Shown here in pieces: positions 55,622 to 64,000 of a stretch of 64,000 nucleotides of DNA. The stretch spans positions 21,264,501 through 21,328,500 of the forward strand of contig JAMJFZ010003163.1 of the NCBI GenBank assembly GCA_026225945.1, read 5' to 3'. The notes under the pieces were generated by a model, which saw only the letters and a program-made list of their open reading frames with translations, was not told where the DNA came from and did not search any database. Source of the stretch: Cricetomys ansorgei. Its lineage: Eukaryota > Chordata > Mammalia > Rodentia > Nesomyidae. The stretch's first letter is position 1. Each line of letters starts with the position of its first letter. A program made the translations under genes and the position numbers.

Positions 55622-57365
55622 ATAAATAAAAACAACAGATTCCCAGGTAAGATGGAAGACTAGAAACTGCCTCCATATGGCCCAGGTGAGGAGAAGAGTA
55701 AGCACAGAAAAAAGCAGACTCTGTTGCAAACATAGAGAAGGGGAGGCTGGGGGGAACTCACAGAAGTAGTGGGGAACAGCTGAGAAGTGCTGGGAGACAG
55801 CCAGGAGATATGCTAAAACGTAAATCAAACCAAACACAGCTGTGGCCACATGGGGCGGGGCACCAGCCTCATCCAAAGTAAGCCAGGTACCCAGGCGAAG
55901 AGAGACCAACAATCCCACCCACAGGACAAGCCCACAGCTCTCAGACGCCTCATATTCATTCACAGGTTTTGAGATGGTGAGTCCTCTGGTCACCCGTGTA
56001 GAGGAATCCCATTTCCTCCCTGTGTGGAGGCTATTCTCGGCGTCAACTTGACCACAGCTAGAACCGACTAAAATCCACGCAGCTGGGTACACCTGTGAGG
56101 GACTTTTCTTGACTGGATCATTTGAGATGGGAAGATTCACCTTCAGTCTGGATAATTAGAGATGGCAAGATCCATCCCTAATCTAGGGCAAAGCTGTCCG
56201 GTGGCAGCCTATCTAAAGGATGTGGAAGAAGGAAGCTTTGCTTCTTGCCTGCTTGCCCTCACTCTTGATGTCAAGTTCATTGCTTCGCTGACATTAGAGC
56301 ACACTTCTTCGGGATTCTGACGCATACTGGAGACCAGCTGAGACACCCAGCCTCATGGACTTAACAATTATTGGATTCTTGAACTTTCCATCAAGATGCA
56401 GCCTTTATTTGCACTAGCCAGATCACAGCATGTAAGCCACCCTAATAAACCCTCTTTATATAGATAGGCAGATATAGACAGACAGATCCATTCTGTTACT
56501 TCTGTTCCTCTGGAGAACCCTAACTAATACACCCTGTATGGCTTGGAGGGGCAGTGGCCAAGTGCTATCTTGAGAGGGAAACTTTAAAGTTGAGTTACCC
56601 TATGGGTCTGAGAACAGGGAAGAGCTACAGGTCAAGGGGCCCTGAATTTAACCTTCCAAAGCCCTAGGATGAGAGACAGCCCTGAGAAACAGCCCCGAGT
56701 GGCAGTTGTAGAGAACCAGAGGGTGGACACACACAGGAACCAGAGGATGGATGCACACAGGAAGTCCTAAGAAAAGGTAGCTGTGCCTTGGTGGCCAGAA
56801 GCACACCTCATCATCTGAGAATAACCCAAGAATGTGACAACCTGAGCCGGAGGTCAGTGTGTGAACCAACCTCGGGAGCCACCTCTCTGTGCTCACTGCT
56901 GTAGAGTCCAAAAGCTCGGAAGGTCCAGCAGATAGACAGCTTGAGTCCCTCCATCAAGGTGAGCACTACTTTCAGGATTGGAAAGCACCAAGGCAGGTCC
57001 TCCTCGACCCATATGGTCCTGATCTGCGCCTACCTTCCATACTCCCACGGCACTTTGGAGACACACCACCATCACCACCAGTTAGAATATCAGCCAGCCA
57101 GTCTGCAGATAAGGTGGGGACAGCTGGCCAGCCCACAGACTGCAAAGGTAAGTGTGGCCCGCAGAGGCTCCTAGTGTGAAAAGAAGAAACGCTGCTAACG
57201 TCGTCGCAGCCCAGGCGGACATTTATCCAGTACAAACTCAGCTCCACCGTGCCTCACACAAAAAGTCAAGACTTCGCAAGCCCAACTGATCTGACCTGAC
57301 CCAGGCATGGAACTTGCAGGCTCCATTCTTCAAAAGACCAGAAGTAAGTTGCTCTCATGCTTTCT
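55622..57365 (+). mobile_element. Possible L1 5' UTR, interrupted
   Basis: Starts 'ttcccaggtaagatggaagactagaaactgcc', reminiscent of the 'aagatgg..gacta' 5' ends of old L1 elements. It has the GC-richer, CA/AG-repetitive character of a 5' UTR and ends 'gcaggctccattcttcaaaagaccagaagtaag'. A family B element splits it. The 178-codon minus frame across 55,604-56,140 reads through repeat DNA and has no domain. Confidence 0.35.
56028..56531 (+). repeat. LTR-like medium-reiterated repeat, family B
   Basis: 'ggctattctcggcgtcaacttgaccacagctag', 'gagggacttttcttgactggatcatttgagatgggaagattcacc', 'ctaataaaccctctttatat' (poly(A) signal) and the end 'ctctggagaaccctaactaataca'. Same family and orientation as 26,212-26,694. 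Flanked by CCCTGTGTGG / CCCTGTATGG. Confidence 0.7.
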
Positions 57366-58190
57366 CTTTTGTTTATCTTTCTTTTGATGCTTTCTACCGT
57401 ACTTTCCATAATATTTATGCTTCATTATATCAAAACACAAACTTTTCTCTTTCTTCATGCTGTCCTACAACTTGACACAATGTTTGTTGTTGGGAAATAT
57501 TTTTTTCTTTTTCTGAAAAAAAAAATCTTATTTTAATTTCTGTTGAGTATTTAGTATTATGGTTTTGCTGTAGCAGGTAGCTACAGCGTCAGTCAGTCCT
57601 CAAAGAAGACAAGGAGACACTTTCATAGATGCAAACCTTCCAGACTCACCAGAGGGAACTACCTACCTGTCATGACAGCACCATACTTGACCGTGAACGT
57701 CAACCATCTGATCTTAGGCATTTTTATTGATACAGAAGTTCCTTGGGTGTTATATTGATACAAAAACTCTGCCCTCTAATCTAGAGGCCTATTTGCATAA
57801 TGGAGCAAACCTGTAGCTTAGTCTTATCCCATAGTCCTTTAGCGGCTGAGCTATGTCACCTTTGTGGAAGAACTCAAGGCCCAAGGGAATGTTCTCTCCT
57901 TGTTGCCTGAGACTGTGGGAGAGGGACTACAAGAATTCCTCCACTACAACTTTGCTCTTCTGCAATGGCTCTGCCAAAGAACAGTGAGCAGGTGCAAGTC
58001 ATGAGGAAGCAAACACTTTAATCACAGATTTACATAAAGCCAACAGCTGCAGATAATACCAACTGCCAAGACTTAGACAGCCCTTCCCCCAACGATGCAC
58101 AGAACAATTATTTTAAAGTTATATAAACATAACCAGAAATAAACTTCCTCAATACTTTGCCTTATTCATTTTCCTTTTTTTTTATTTTAT
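57366..58190. other. Unclassified, AT-rich, no gene seen
   Basis: T-rich runs near 57,497-57,540. 57,590-58,170 has LTR-like features but no definable termini. No exon. Confidence 0.35.
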
Positions 58191-58194
58191 TTTT

Positions 58195-58372
58195 TTTTTT
58201 TTACTTCATATGCATTGATGTTGTGCCTGCATGTATGTCTAGGGTGTTGGATCCCCTAGAACTGGTGTTACAGACAGTTGTGAGCTGCCATATAGGTGTT
58301 GGGAATCGAACCCATGTCCTCTGAAAGAGCATCCAGTGCTCTTAACCACTGAACCATCATTCCAACCCCTGG
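58195..58372 (-). repeat. B2/B3 SINE
   Basis: The reverse of B3: 'atgcattgatgttgtgcctgcatg', 'gatcccctagaactggtgttacagacagttgtgagc', 'gaatcgaacccatgtcctctgaaagagcatccagtgctcttaacc'. Confidence 0.9.
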
Positions 58373-58374
58373 TT

Positions 58375-58838
58375 TTCATTTTTTTTAAGTTCTTGTGGGT
58401 TTTTTTGTTGCTGTTGTTGTTTGGATTTTTGTTTGTTTTTTGTTTTTTGCTTTTTTACATTTTCTTCTAACATTTATTTTCAAGCTTTCTAATTATTGGG
58501 AAATCAGGTTTTTGTTTGTTTTTATGTCTTTACCTGTTTACATTCTCCTGTTCTTTTCCCTTCCCCTCCACACACTTCTCCCCACCCCTTCCTCCTTTTT
58601 TTTTCTTTCTTTTATTTAACCCTGCTTCTCTGTTTCCTCCTTTCCCTACACAAAATGTGAATACTCTGTAAAATTACTGACTAGAAGCAACAGAATCTCT
58701 CTGCAGTTAATCTTGAGAAAAGCATACGGTGAAAGGCTGTAAAGAACCTGGCTTGGAGGCAGAGATTAATTGTTGCTTCTGGCGCTGTCAATGGGGAAAA
58801 ATAGCTCTACTTGTTTTCAGTCTTTACTACATTCTGCT
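58375..58838. other. T-rich and unclassified sequence
   Basis: GT/T-rich text (58,398-58,460) and pyrimidine runs. The 74-codon hydrophobic frame at 58,395 is a product of base composition. Confidence 0.5.
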
Positions 58839-58841
58839 CAA

Positions 58842-59010
58842 CATTCAGATTCTGATCAGTATAGAGGCTCTTCAAGAGACTAAAACAGAGCTACTGTATG
58901 ATCCAGTTAGACCACTCTTGCACAAATATCCAAAGGAACCTAAGTCAGCACACCCAGAGGCGTCTATGCAGCACTGCCCACAGTAGCCAAGGTGCAGGGG
59001 TAGAACTGAC
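58842..59010 (+). mobile_element. L1 3'-region fragment
   Basis: 'aacagagctactgtatgatccagttagaccactcttgcacaaatatccaaaggaacc' and 'cagcactgcccacagtagccaagg' are well-known L1 text just upstream of the 3' end. Confidence 0.75.
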
Positions 59011-59752
59011 TACTACCACTTGGGTGGTTAAGGCCAAGAGGTGTCTGGAGAACCTTCCAAAGGTCTCTAATGTGGTCAAATGTTAGCCCTGGTGTTGCTC
59101 ATTTCTGCCCCTTATATCAGCTGCCTTTACTCTCCTGTTTCACTTCCCTCTTCCCTGCTGGTGCCTCCTGGATCACCTCATTAAAAAAAAAAAAAAAAAA
59201 AAAAAAGGCAGCTCGAAAATCTTTGCATCCTATCAATTGTCCTTGGGACATCTATGCCACAACCCTACACAAAGACTCAAGGAACATCTCAGAATAGAGG
59301 ACAGTAAGACTGGAAGAGCCAGAGGTCAGGGAGAACCAAGACGAACCTGTCTTCCAGACATGATAGGATGACTGCATTCATGAACTCAGAGCAGATGTGG
59401 TTGCCTGTGCAAGACCAAGCCAGTCAGCCCTGCGTTCCTCCACTGGGAGGAGGCTTTCAGCATCAGGAATGCTTTGTGTGATTTCCTCTCGTTGCAAAGA
59501 CATGAGGCCGGAAATTCATGAGAATGCTCTAAGAAGAAACCCAGGTCAAAATGTTGAATTATCCCAAATGATAAAAAGACTATGTGTGAAAACCTATAGA
59601 ATAAAACAGCAGGAACGTTTGGGATCAAAACACAAGGATTAAGTTACACATGCTATTACAGTAGAAAGAATAAAAAGATAAAAATACTTCTAAGGCTAAA
59701 ATAGTAGAATAATAAATCAAATCTGAGGAAATCAAAAAGGAAATGTAAAAGC
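59011..59752. other. Unclassified, no gene seen
   Basis: Contains an A24 run (59,183-59,206) preceded by ATTA, which may be a retroposon tail, but no parent transcript is recognised upstream. Frames of 62-81 codons lack domains. Confidence 0.45.
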
Positions 59753-59754
59753 AA

Positions 59755-59972
59755 TAATATCTAGCAATGCTGGTGTCATCTGTAATCCCAGCTATTCGTG
59801 AGACTGAGGCAGGAAGGTCTTCAAGTTCAAGGCCAGCCTGTACATGTTAGTGAGACTCTATTGCAAAATACAGGGTAAGAAGAAGGGACATAGCTCAGCG
59901 GTAGCATGTTTGGCTAGTGTGTGCAAGGCCATGGGTTGAATTCTCAGTACTTCAAAAATAAAATTAAAAACA
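59755..59972 (+). repeat. B1-ID composite SINE
   Basis: The B1-like part 'tcatctgtaatcccagctattcgtgagactgaggcaggaagg..ggccagcctg..agtgagactctattgcaaaa' is followed by the ID-like part 'gggacatagctcagcggtagcatgtttggctagtgtgtgcaaggccatgggttgaattctcagtac' and an A-rich tail. Confidence 0.7.
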
Positions 59973-60039
59973 ATTATTAATAGTTTTAAAGCAGATTTAT
60001 AACAAGCAAGTGAATCTGAAATTGGATTCCTTAGAAACA

Positions 60040-60262
60040 ATGAAAAAGTAGCTAGAGAGATGACCCAGTGGTTAAAAGCAATGAGTGCTTCTCCAGAGGA
60101 CTCAGGTTCAAGTCCCAGCACCCACATGGCCGCTTACAACATCCAGTCCTAGATGATCCAATGACCTTCTCATTTTCACAGGCACCAAGCACGCTTGTGG
60201 TGCACAGGCATGCAGGCAGGCAAAATGCCCATACACATAAAAATAAAGCAAAATTTTAAAAC
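60040..60262 (+). repeat. B3 SINE
   Basis: 'tagctagagagatgacccagtggttaaaagcaatgagtgc', 'ggactcaggttcaagtcccagcaccc', 'gcaggcaaaatgcccatacacataaaaataaagc'. Confidence 0.9.
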
Positions 60263-60284
60263 TCATTTATAGAGAAGAAACATT

Positions 60285-62335
60285 AATAAAACAGCCACAC
60301 CATTAGATATTCTAATAAATAAAAGAGGAAAACAGAATAAATTAAAACATTAAATTTCAAAAGATATTATGGAGACAATAATAAAAGAGATCATTCAAAG
60401 AATCCTAAGACAGCATTTTGATTTCAACTCAACGACTGTCATGAAACAGGTAATTTCCTAGAAAACTGTCATCACTGCTGACCCAGGAAAAGGGAAAGTC
60501 CAAATACACTAATTTTAGAAGTAATTAGGAAGCAATCAAAGAGTCAGCCATCTAAAAATATTGAAGACCAGATAGAAGCCTGAAGGGAAATTATCAAACC
60601 TTTAGGAACAGACAGACAACTCTGACCACTACACGAACCGCTCCGTTACTAACAAACAGTCCCAACTTTTTTTTTTACAAAGCTGGCACAACTTTTAAAA
60701 CAAAACTTGACATAGACCGCATCTTACGGGGCAACTCATTTATGAATAGTAATGCAAAAACGTTGAATAAAATATCAGCACTTACATCCTGGCAGTGCAC
60801 TAAGAGAATAATACGCCAAGATTTAAGATGCAAAGAGTGATCATTAGGACTCGCTGTAGCCACAAGTCAACTTAGAAAAATGATAGAATAATCTTCAAAG
60901 ACGCTGGTAAAGATGCTGGGGGGAAGAAAAAAACAACACAGCACTTGGTCTCAGCTGGATAAACCTCTTTATTAAAATATAAGGAAGTAGATGTGACTTT
61001 AATATGACTTCCTCAAACATACATAAAGAAAAACTCATCATCATATAGACTAGCAAATTACAAGACACTCCCATTGAAATCGGGAATAAAGTAAGATATC
61101 CGAGACCACCGTACTGCTAACATTGTTAATCTAACATTGTTCTAGATGCCTTAGCAAGATACATAAACGTGATAGTTAAAACTGGGAAGGGGAAGGACAA
61201 ATGATGATGATTTGTATCTGATGTGATTGTGTGCCTATGAAACCTACGAAAAGCAACAGAAAGGCTCCCATAAAAAGAGAAGGCAACAACATATTCACAT
61301 TTTACGTACAGATAATGTCTTCCTGTTTACAGATGCCCTAATTAGAATACATAAAGAAAAAGTATCCAAAAAATAAGAGTTTTTAAAAGATAAAAAGAGG
61401 GTTTGGAGTATGGCTCAGTGAGATAGTGCTGGCTTAACCCACATGTCATTCTTAGTTCAATCCCCAATCCCCAGTACTTCATACAAATAACAAAACTAAA
61501 AAATAGAAAAACAAACTTTTAAAGGTGCTGTAGCTATAAAAATTAACAATAAGGCCCAACAGAGGAAAGAGAAGGAAAACTCAAATGAGTGGAAAACTAT
61601 GTCCTACGAAGAAGGGTTAAACATTGTAATGACATCATTTCATCCTAAGTCAACCGACTCCTAAATCTTGCAGAGTCTTGATAAAATGTCAGTGGGATAT
61701 TCCTTGAATGAGTGATGCTCACTCTAGGAAAATATAAAGCAAGGATAATTAAAAATAAACTTTAATTATATGATTCAGGTGCATACAACAGACAGGAAAG
61801 AAGAAAGAGACTAGAAGTAAATTCAGACCTCTATGAAAACGTGATATGGTGAGCAGCAGTTCAGTCAGTGGAGAGAAGAGATTCTTTTCAATGGAGGACA
61901 TTGTAACAGCTGGTGAATCATCTGGGGATGACCAGCCTGGGTCCTAACTCACATCTAACCCCTGAGTAAATGCTGATGATAAAACACGTAATCAGATTGG
62001 GTATTTAAGTGATGGAAACACTGTAAGAAAACACAGGGTTCAGAAAAATAGGACAGATGTTTGAGAGCAGTGCTATAAAAGACTGTCTTCTGGCTATGGC
62101 TCAGCCATTGCAATCCTGAGCACACAGCAGCTATAGCTTGCATACAAGACCTGAACAGAAAAAAAATTAAAAAGGGGGAAGCAGATTGGCTGGGAAGAAG
62201 AAGGGTGTCAGCAGGAATGGGAGGGGGATGGGCAATGGGGTGAACTTGATCATAATACACTGTATACATGTGTGAAATCATCAAAAAGAAATTTTTTTTT
62301 AATTTGATGTTACAAAAATGTTAAATGTTCACACA
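60285..62335 (+). mobile_element. Old L1 ORF2 and 3' remnant, plus strand
   Basis: Shows 'FYKAGTTFKTKLDIDRI..NSFMNSNAKTLNKISAL' (about 60,675-60,780) and 'NYKTLPLKSGIK' (about 61,055), matching the order of the L1 reverse-transcriptase region. Other motifs are lost to stops and indels. Ends near a T-run at 62,292 with an ID-like SINE inserted at 61,397. Confidence 0.65.
61397..61505 (+). repeat. ID-like SINE inside L1
   Basis: 'gggtttggagtatggctcagtgagatagtgctggcttaa' and 'ttagttcaatccccaatccccagtacttc' with an A-rich tail. Confidence 0.65.
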
Positions 62336-62594
62336 TTATTACTATAAAGTCAAAAACACTGGAAAAGGGTAAATGTGACATATACACCAAAATCTTGTCT
62401 AATATAAAATGTTCTCATAAATTAGTTAATGAGAAAAAATTCAATTACACCCACACAACATGCATGCACAGTAAATAAGTGGGCATGAAATATACACGCC
62501 AGCTCACAAGGTGAGTTATTTATAACATATACATACATATCTTTAAAAATATCCAGAACGTGACTCATAATTATGGAAATTTAATTAAGATACA

Positions 62595-62708
62595 GCCTGA
62601 TGCTGGGTATAATGCTGTATATACATACCCAGCACTGCGGAGGCTGAGGAAGGAGGATCCTAAGTTCAAAGCTAGCATGAGCAACCCAGTGAAACTCTGT
62701 GTCTCAAA
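62595..62708 (+). repeat. B1 SINE
   Basis: 'gatgctgggtataatgctgtatatacatacccagcactgcggaggctgaggaagg' to 'gtgaaactctgtgtctcaaag'. Confidence 0.8.
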
Positions 62709-62711
62709 GAG

Positions 62712-63010
62712 AGGGAGAGACTGAGTCGGCAGGCAAAGTCCTTGCTCCACAAGGGTGGACCAGAGTTGAGATCCCCAGTACCAGGTGGGCATGGTGGCCC
62801 ACCTGTAACCCCAGTGTTTGGGAAGCAGAGACATGGGCTTCCCCCAGAGCAAGCTGGATAGCTAGACTCACTGGACTGGTGAGCGGTGGGTTCAGACAAG
62901 AGACCCTGCCTCCATGTATTAGGTGAAGAATATATAATTGAGGAAAACATCTACTACTGGCCTCTACACACACATGTAAACATGCATGTACATGCATACA
63001 CTCCACACAC
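62712..63010 (+). repeat. B4-type SINE
   Basis: tRNA-like head 'gactgagtcggcaggcaaagtccttgc', 'gttgagatccccagtacc', B1-like middle 'gggcatggtggcccacctgtaaccccagtg', then 'gctggatagctagactcactggactggtgagcggtgggttcag' and a CA-rich end. Confidence 0.8.
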
Positions 63011-63034
63011 AGCAATAAACAATTTACTGCATTC

Positions 63035-63600
63035 TTATAAAGCTTTATATAATATATTTTAATCATATTCTTTCCCTTCCCTCAACTTCTCCCATCCCCT
63101 CCCCACCTCTCTACCCATCCAACTCTGTGTTCGCTCTCTCAAAAAAAAAAACAAAAAAAAAAAACAAGAAAAACAAAAATCAGAACAAACGAACAACCAC
63201 AAACCCCACTACTACAAACAATTCTAAAATAGAAGAAATCAGAAAGTGCACACACAAAAGAAAAAACTGCAGTCTGTTTTGTGTTGGCCTGGGCATGGGG
63301 CCGACCCTGGTTGATATACCCATGTCACCGCTCTGGAGAAAACTGGTTTTTCCCTTTCCCTACAGATATCAATTGCAAATAGCTTCTTAGTTAGGGGTGG
63401 GACGTGTGTCCACTTTCTCAGTGCTGGGATTTTGTCCGGTTTGAGCCTGTGCAGGTCCTGTGTGTGCTGCCGCAGTCTCTAGGAGCTCCTGTGTGCATCT
63501 GTCCTACAATAACAAATACTGTTTTTAAGCACCTCGACATTTTAACCTATCAGATCGGCAAACGCCAAAGTACTGCCGGGACCTCCCACGCTCGTATACT
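63035..63600 (-). mobile_element. L1 3' UTR fragment, minus strand
   Basis: Homologous to the 3' UTR at 25,735-26,200 (for example 'tcatattctttcccttccctcaacttctccc', 'gcaaatagcttcttagttaggggtggga', 'tttgtccggtttgagcctgtgcagg'). An A-rich insertion lies at 63,140-63,200. Confidence 0.7.
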
Positions 63601-63614
63601 ACCAATAGATACAG

Positions 63615-64000
63615 AAATTAACCCAAACTAAGTGCAATTTTCCTAAAAAGGTACATATATAGAACACTGACCAAGCTATTTCCATTCTAGAACCATACCC
63701 AAAAATTGCCCCATGGGTTTATCCGCACATGTCCTCAAAAATAAGCATAGAAAGATCTCTATCGACAAATTCTTTCTAATAGCAAAAACTGAAAACAATC
63801 TGAATGTCATTAGAGAAACCATTTTTTTCTTAAGAAAAAAAAAAAGTGTCGTTCACAACTGCAGCCAGGCAGCTTTCATATGGAATGAGCTGTTTCCCGG
63901 TGAGCTGACATGGAACTATCTCCCAGACAGACTGTTTACAAGAAGAAAGAAAAGGTGCCGAACAGCGAGTACCGAATACCAATATTCCTTCGCGAAGCTC
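63615..64000 (+). mobile_element. Old L1 3'-region fragment, plus strand
   Basis: 'aaattctttctaatagcaaaaactgaaaacaatctgaatgtcatta' and 'catggaactatctcccagacagactgtttacaag..aaaaggtgccgaacagcgagtaccgaatacc' match the conserved 3' portion of old mammalian L1. It runs off the window. Confidence 0.7.

Noticed and set aside
55089..55622. 177-codon open frame, plus strand
   Set aside because: It runs through a TG-repeat flank, LTR-like DNA, a reversed B4 and a reversed B1. Open by chance in repeat DNA.
55604..56140. 178-codon open frame, minus strand
   Set aside because: Lies across probable L1 5' sequence and a family B repeat. No protein family resemblance.
1..64000. CRISPR arrays, operons, bacterial or phage genes
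   Set aside because: All periodic sequence is explained by eukaryotic microsatellites or SINE/L1/LTR repeats. There is no spacer-repeat architecture and no prokaryotic gene density.
1..64000. Free-standing tRNA or other structural RNA genes
   Set aside because: Every tRNA-like A/B-box pair found belongs to a B2/B3/B4/ID-type SINE with a decayed cloverleaf and an A-rich tail.

Overview
This window is nuclear DNA from a muroid rodent. The evidence is the repeat content: many B1 (7SL-derived), B2/B3 (tRNA-derived), B4/ID-type and RSINE1-like SINEs, rodent L1 (Lx-like) fragments with long 3' UTRs, MaLR LTRs, and two medium-reiterated LTR-like families called A and B here. Older mammalian repeats (MIR/L2 tails, hAT-Charlie-type elements, L1M-like pieces) also occur. 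Two well-preserved B1 copies share a variant 3' segment (GTTACAACAGAG rather than GCTACACAGAG) that could identify the lineage. I could not name the species.

I found no intact protein-coding gene, no convincing exon and no tRNA, rRNA or other structural RNA gene. All open frames are short and overlap repeats, low-complexity DNA or unremarkable single-copy sequence. The window is best read as intergenic or deep-intronic. The only gene-derived sequence recognised is a decayed RPL3 (ribosomal protein uL3) processed pseudogene on the minus strand at about 44.7-45.7 kb.

Layout. 0-5 kb: B1 fragment, family A repeat, then a plus-strand L1 carcass with SINEs inserted in it. 5-7.6 kb: single-copy DNA. 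7.6-8.7 kb and 12.6-14.4 kb: two copies of one short non-autonomous class II (ERVK-like) retroelement. The second is complete (LTR, primer-binding site, about 1.2 kb interior, LTR) and sits inside a family A repeat with a decayed 6-bp target duplication. The first shows the unusual order interior-LTR-primer-binding site. 14.5-24 kb: mostly single-copy DNA with scattered SINEs and ancient repeats. 24-29.3 kb: minus-strand L1 pieces carrying a nested family B element and a (TTTA)n insertion with a 14-bp target duplication. 29.3-49.9 kb: the most gene-desert-like, single-copy-rich part, with candidate regulatory islands near 29.6, 40.4 and 48.7 kb, an ERV1-type solo LTR at 35.5-36.0 kb and an unexplained local duplication (40.9/42.1 kb). 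49.9-64 kb: dense SINE, LTR and L1 material on both strands.

No operon, pathway or novel gene system is visible. The observations most worth following up are the paired non-autonomous ERVs, the candidate regulatory islands, the 40.9/42.1 kb paralogous segments and the direct repeats flanking both family B copies. Repeat boundaries were read by eye and are good to roughly 10-30 bases. Family names come from recalled consensus features, not a database search.
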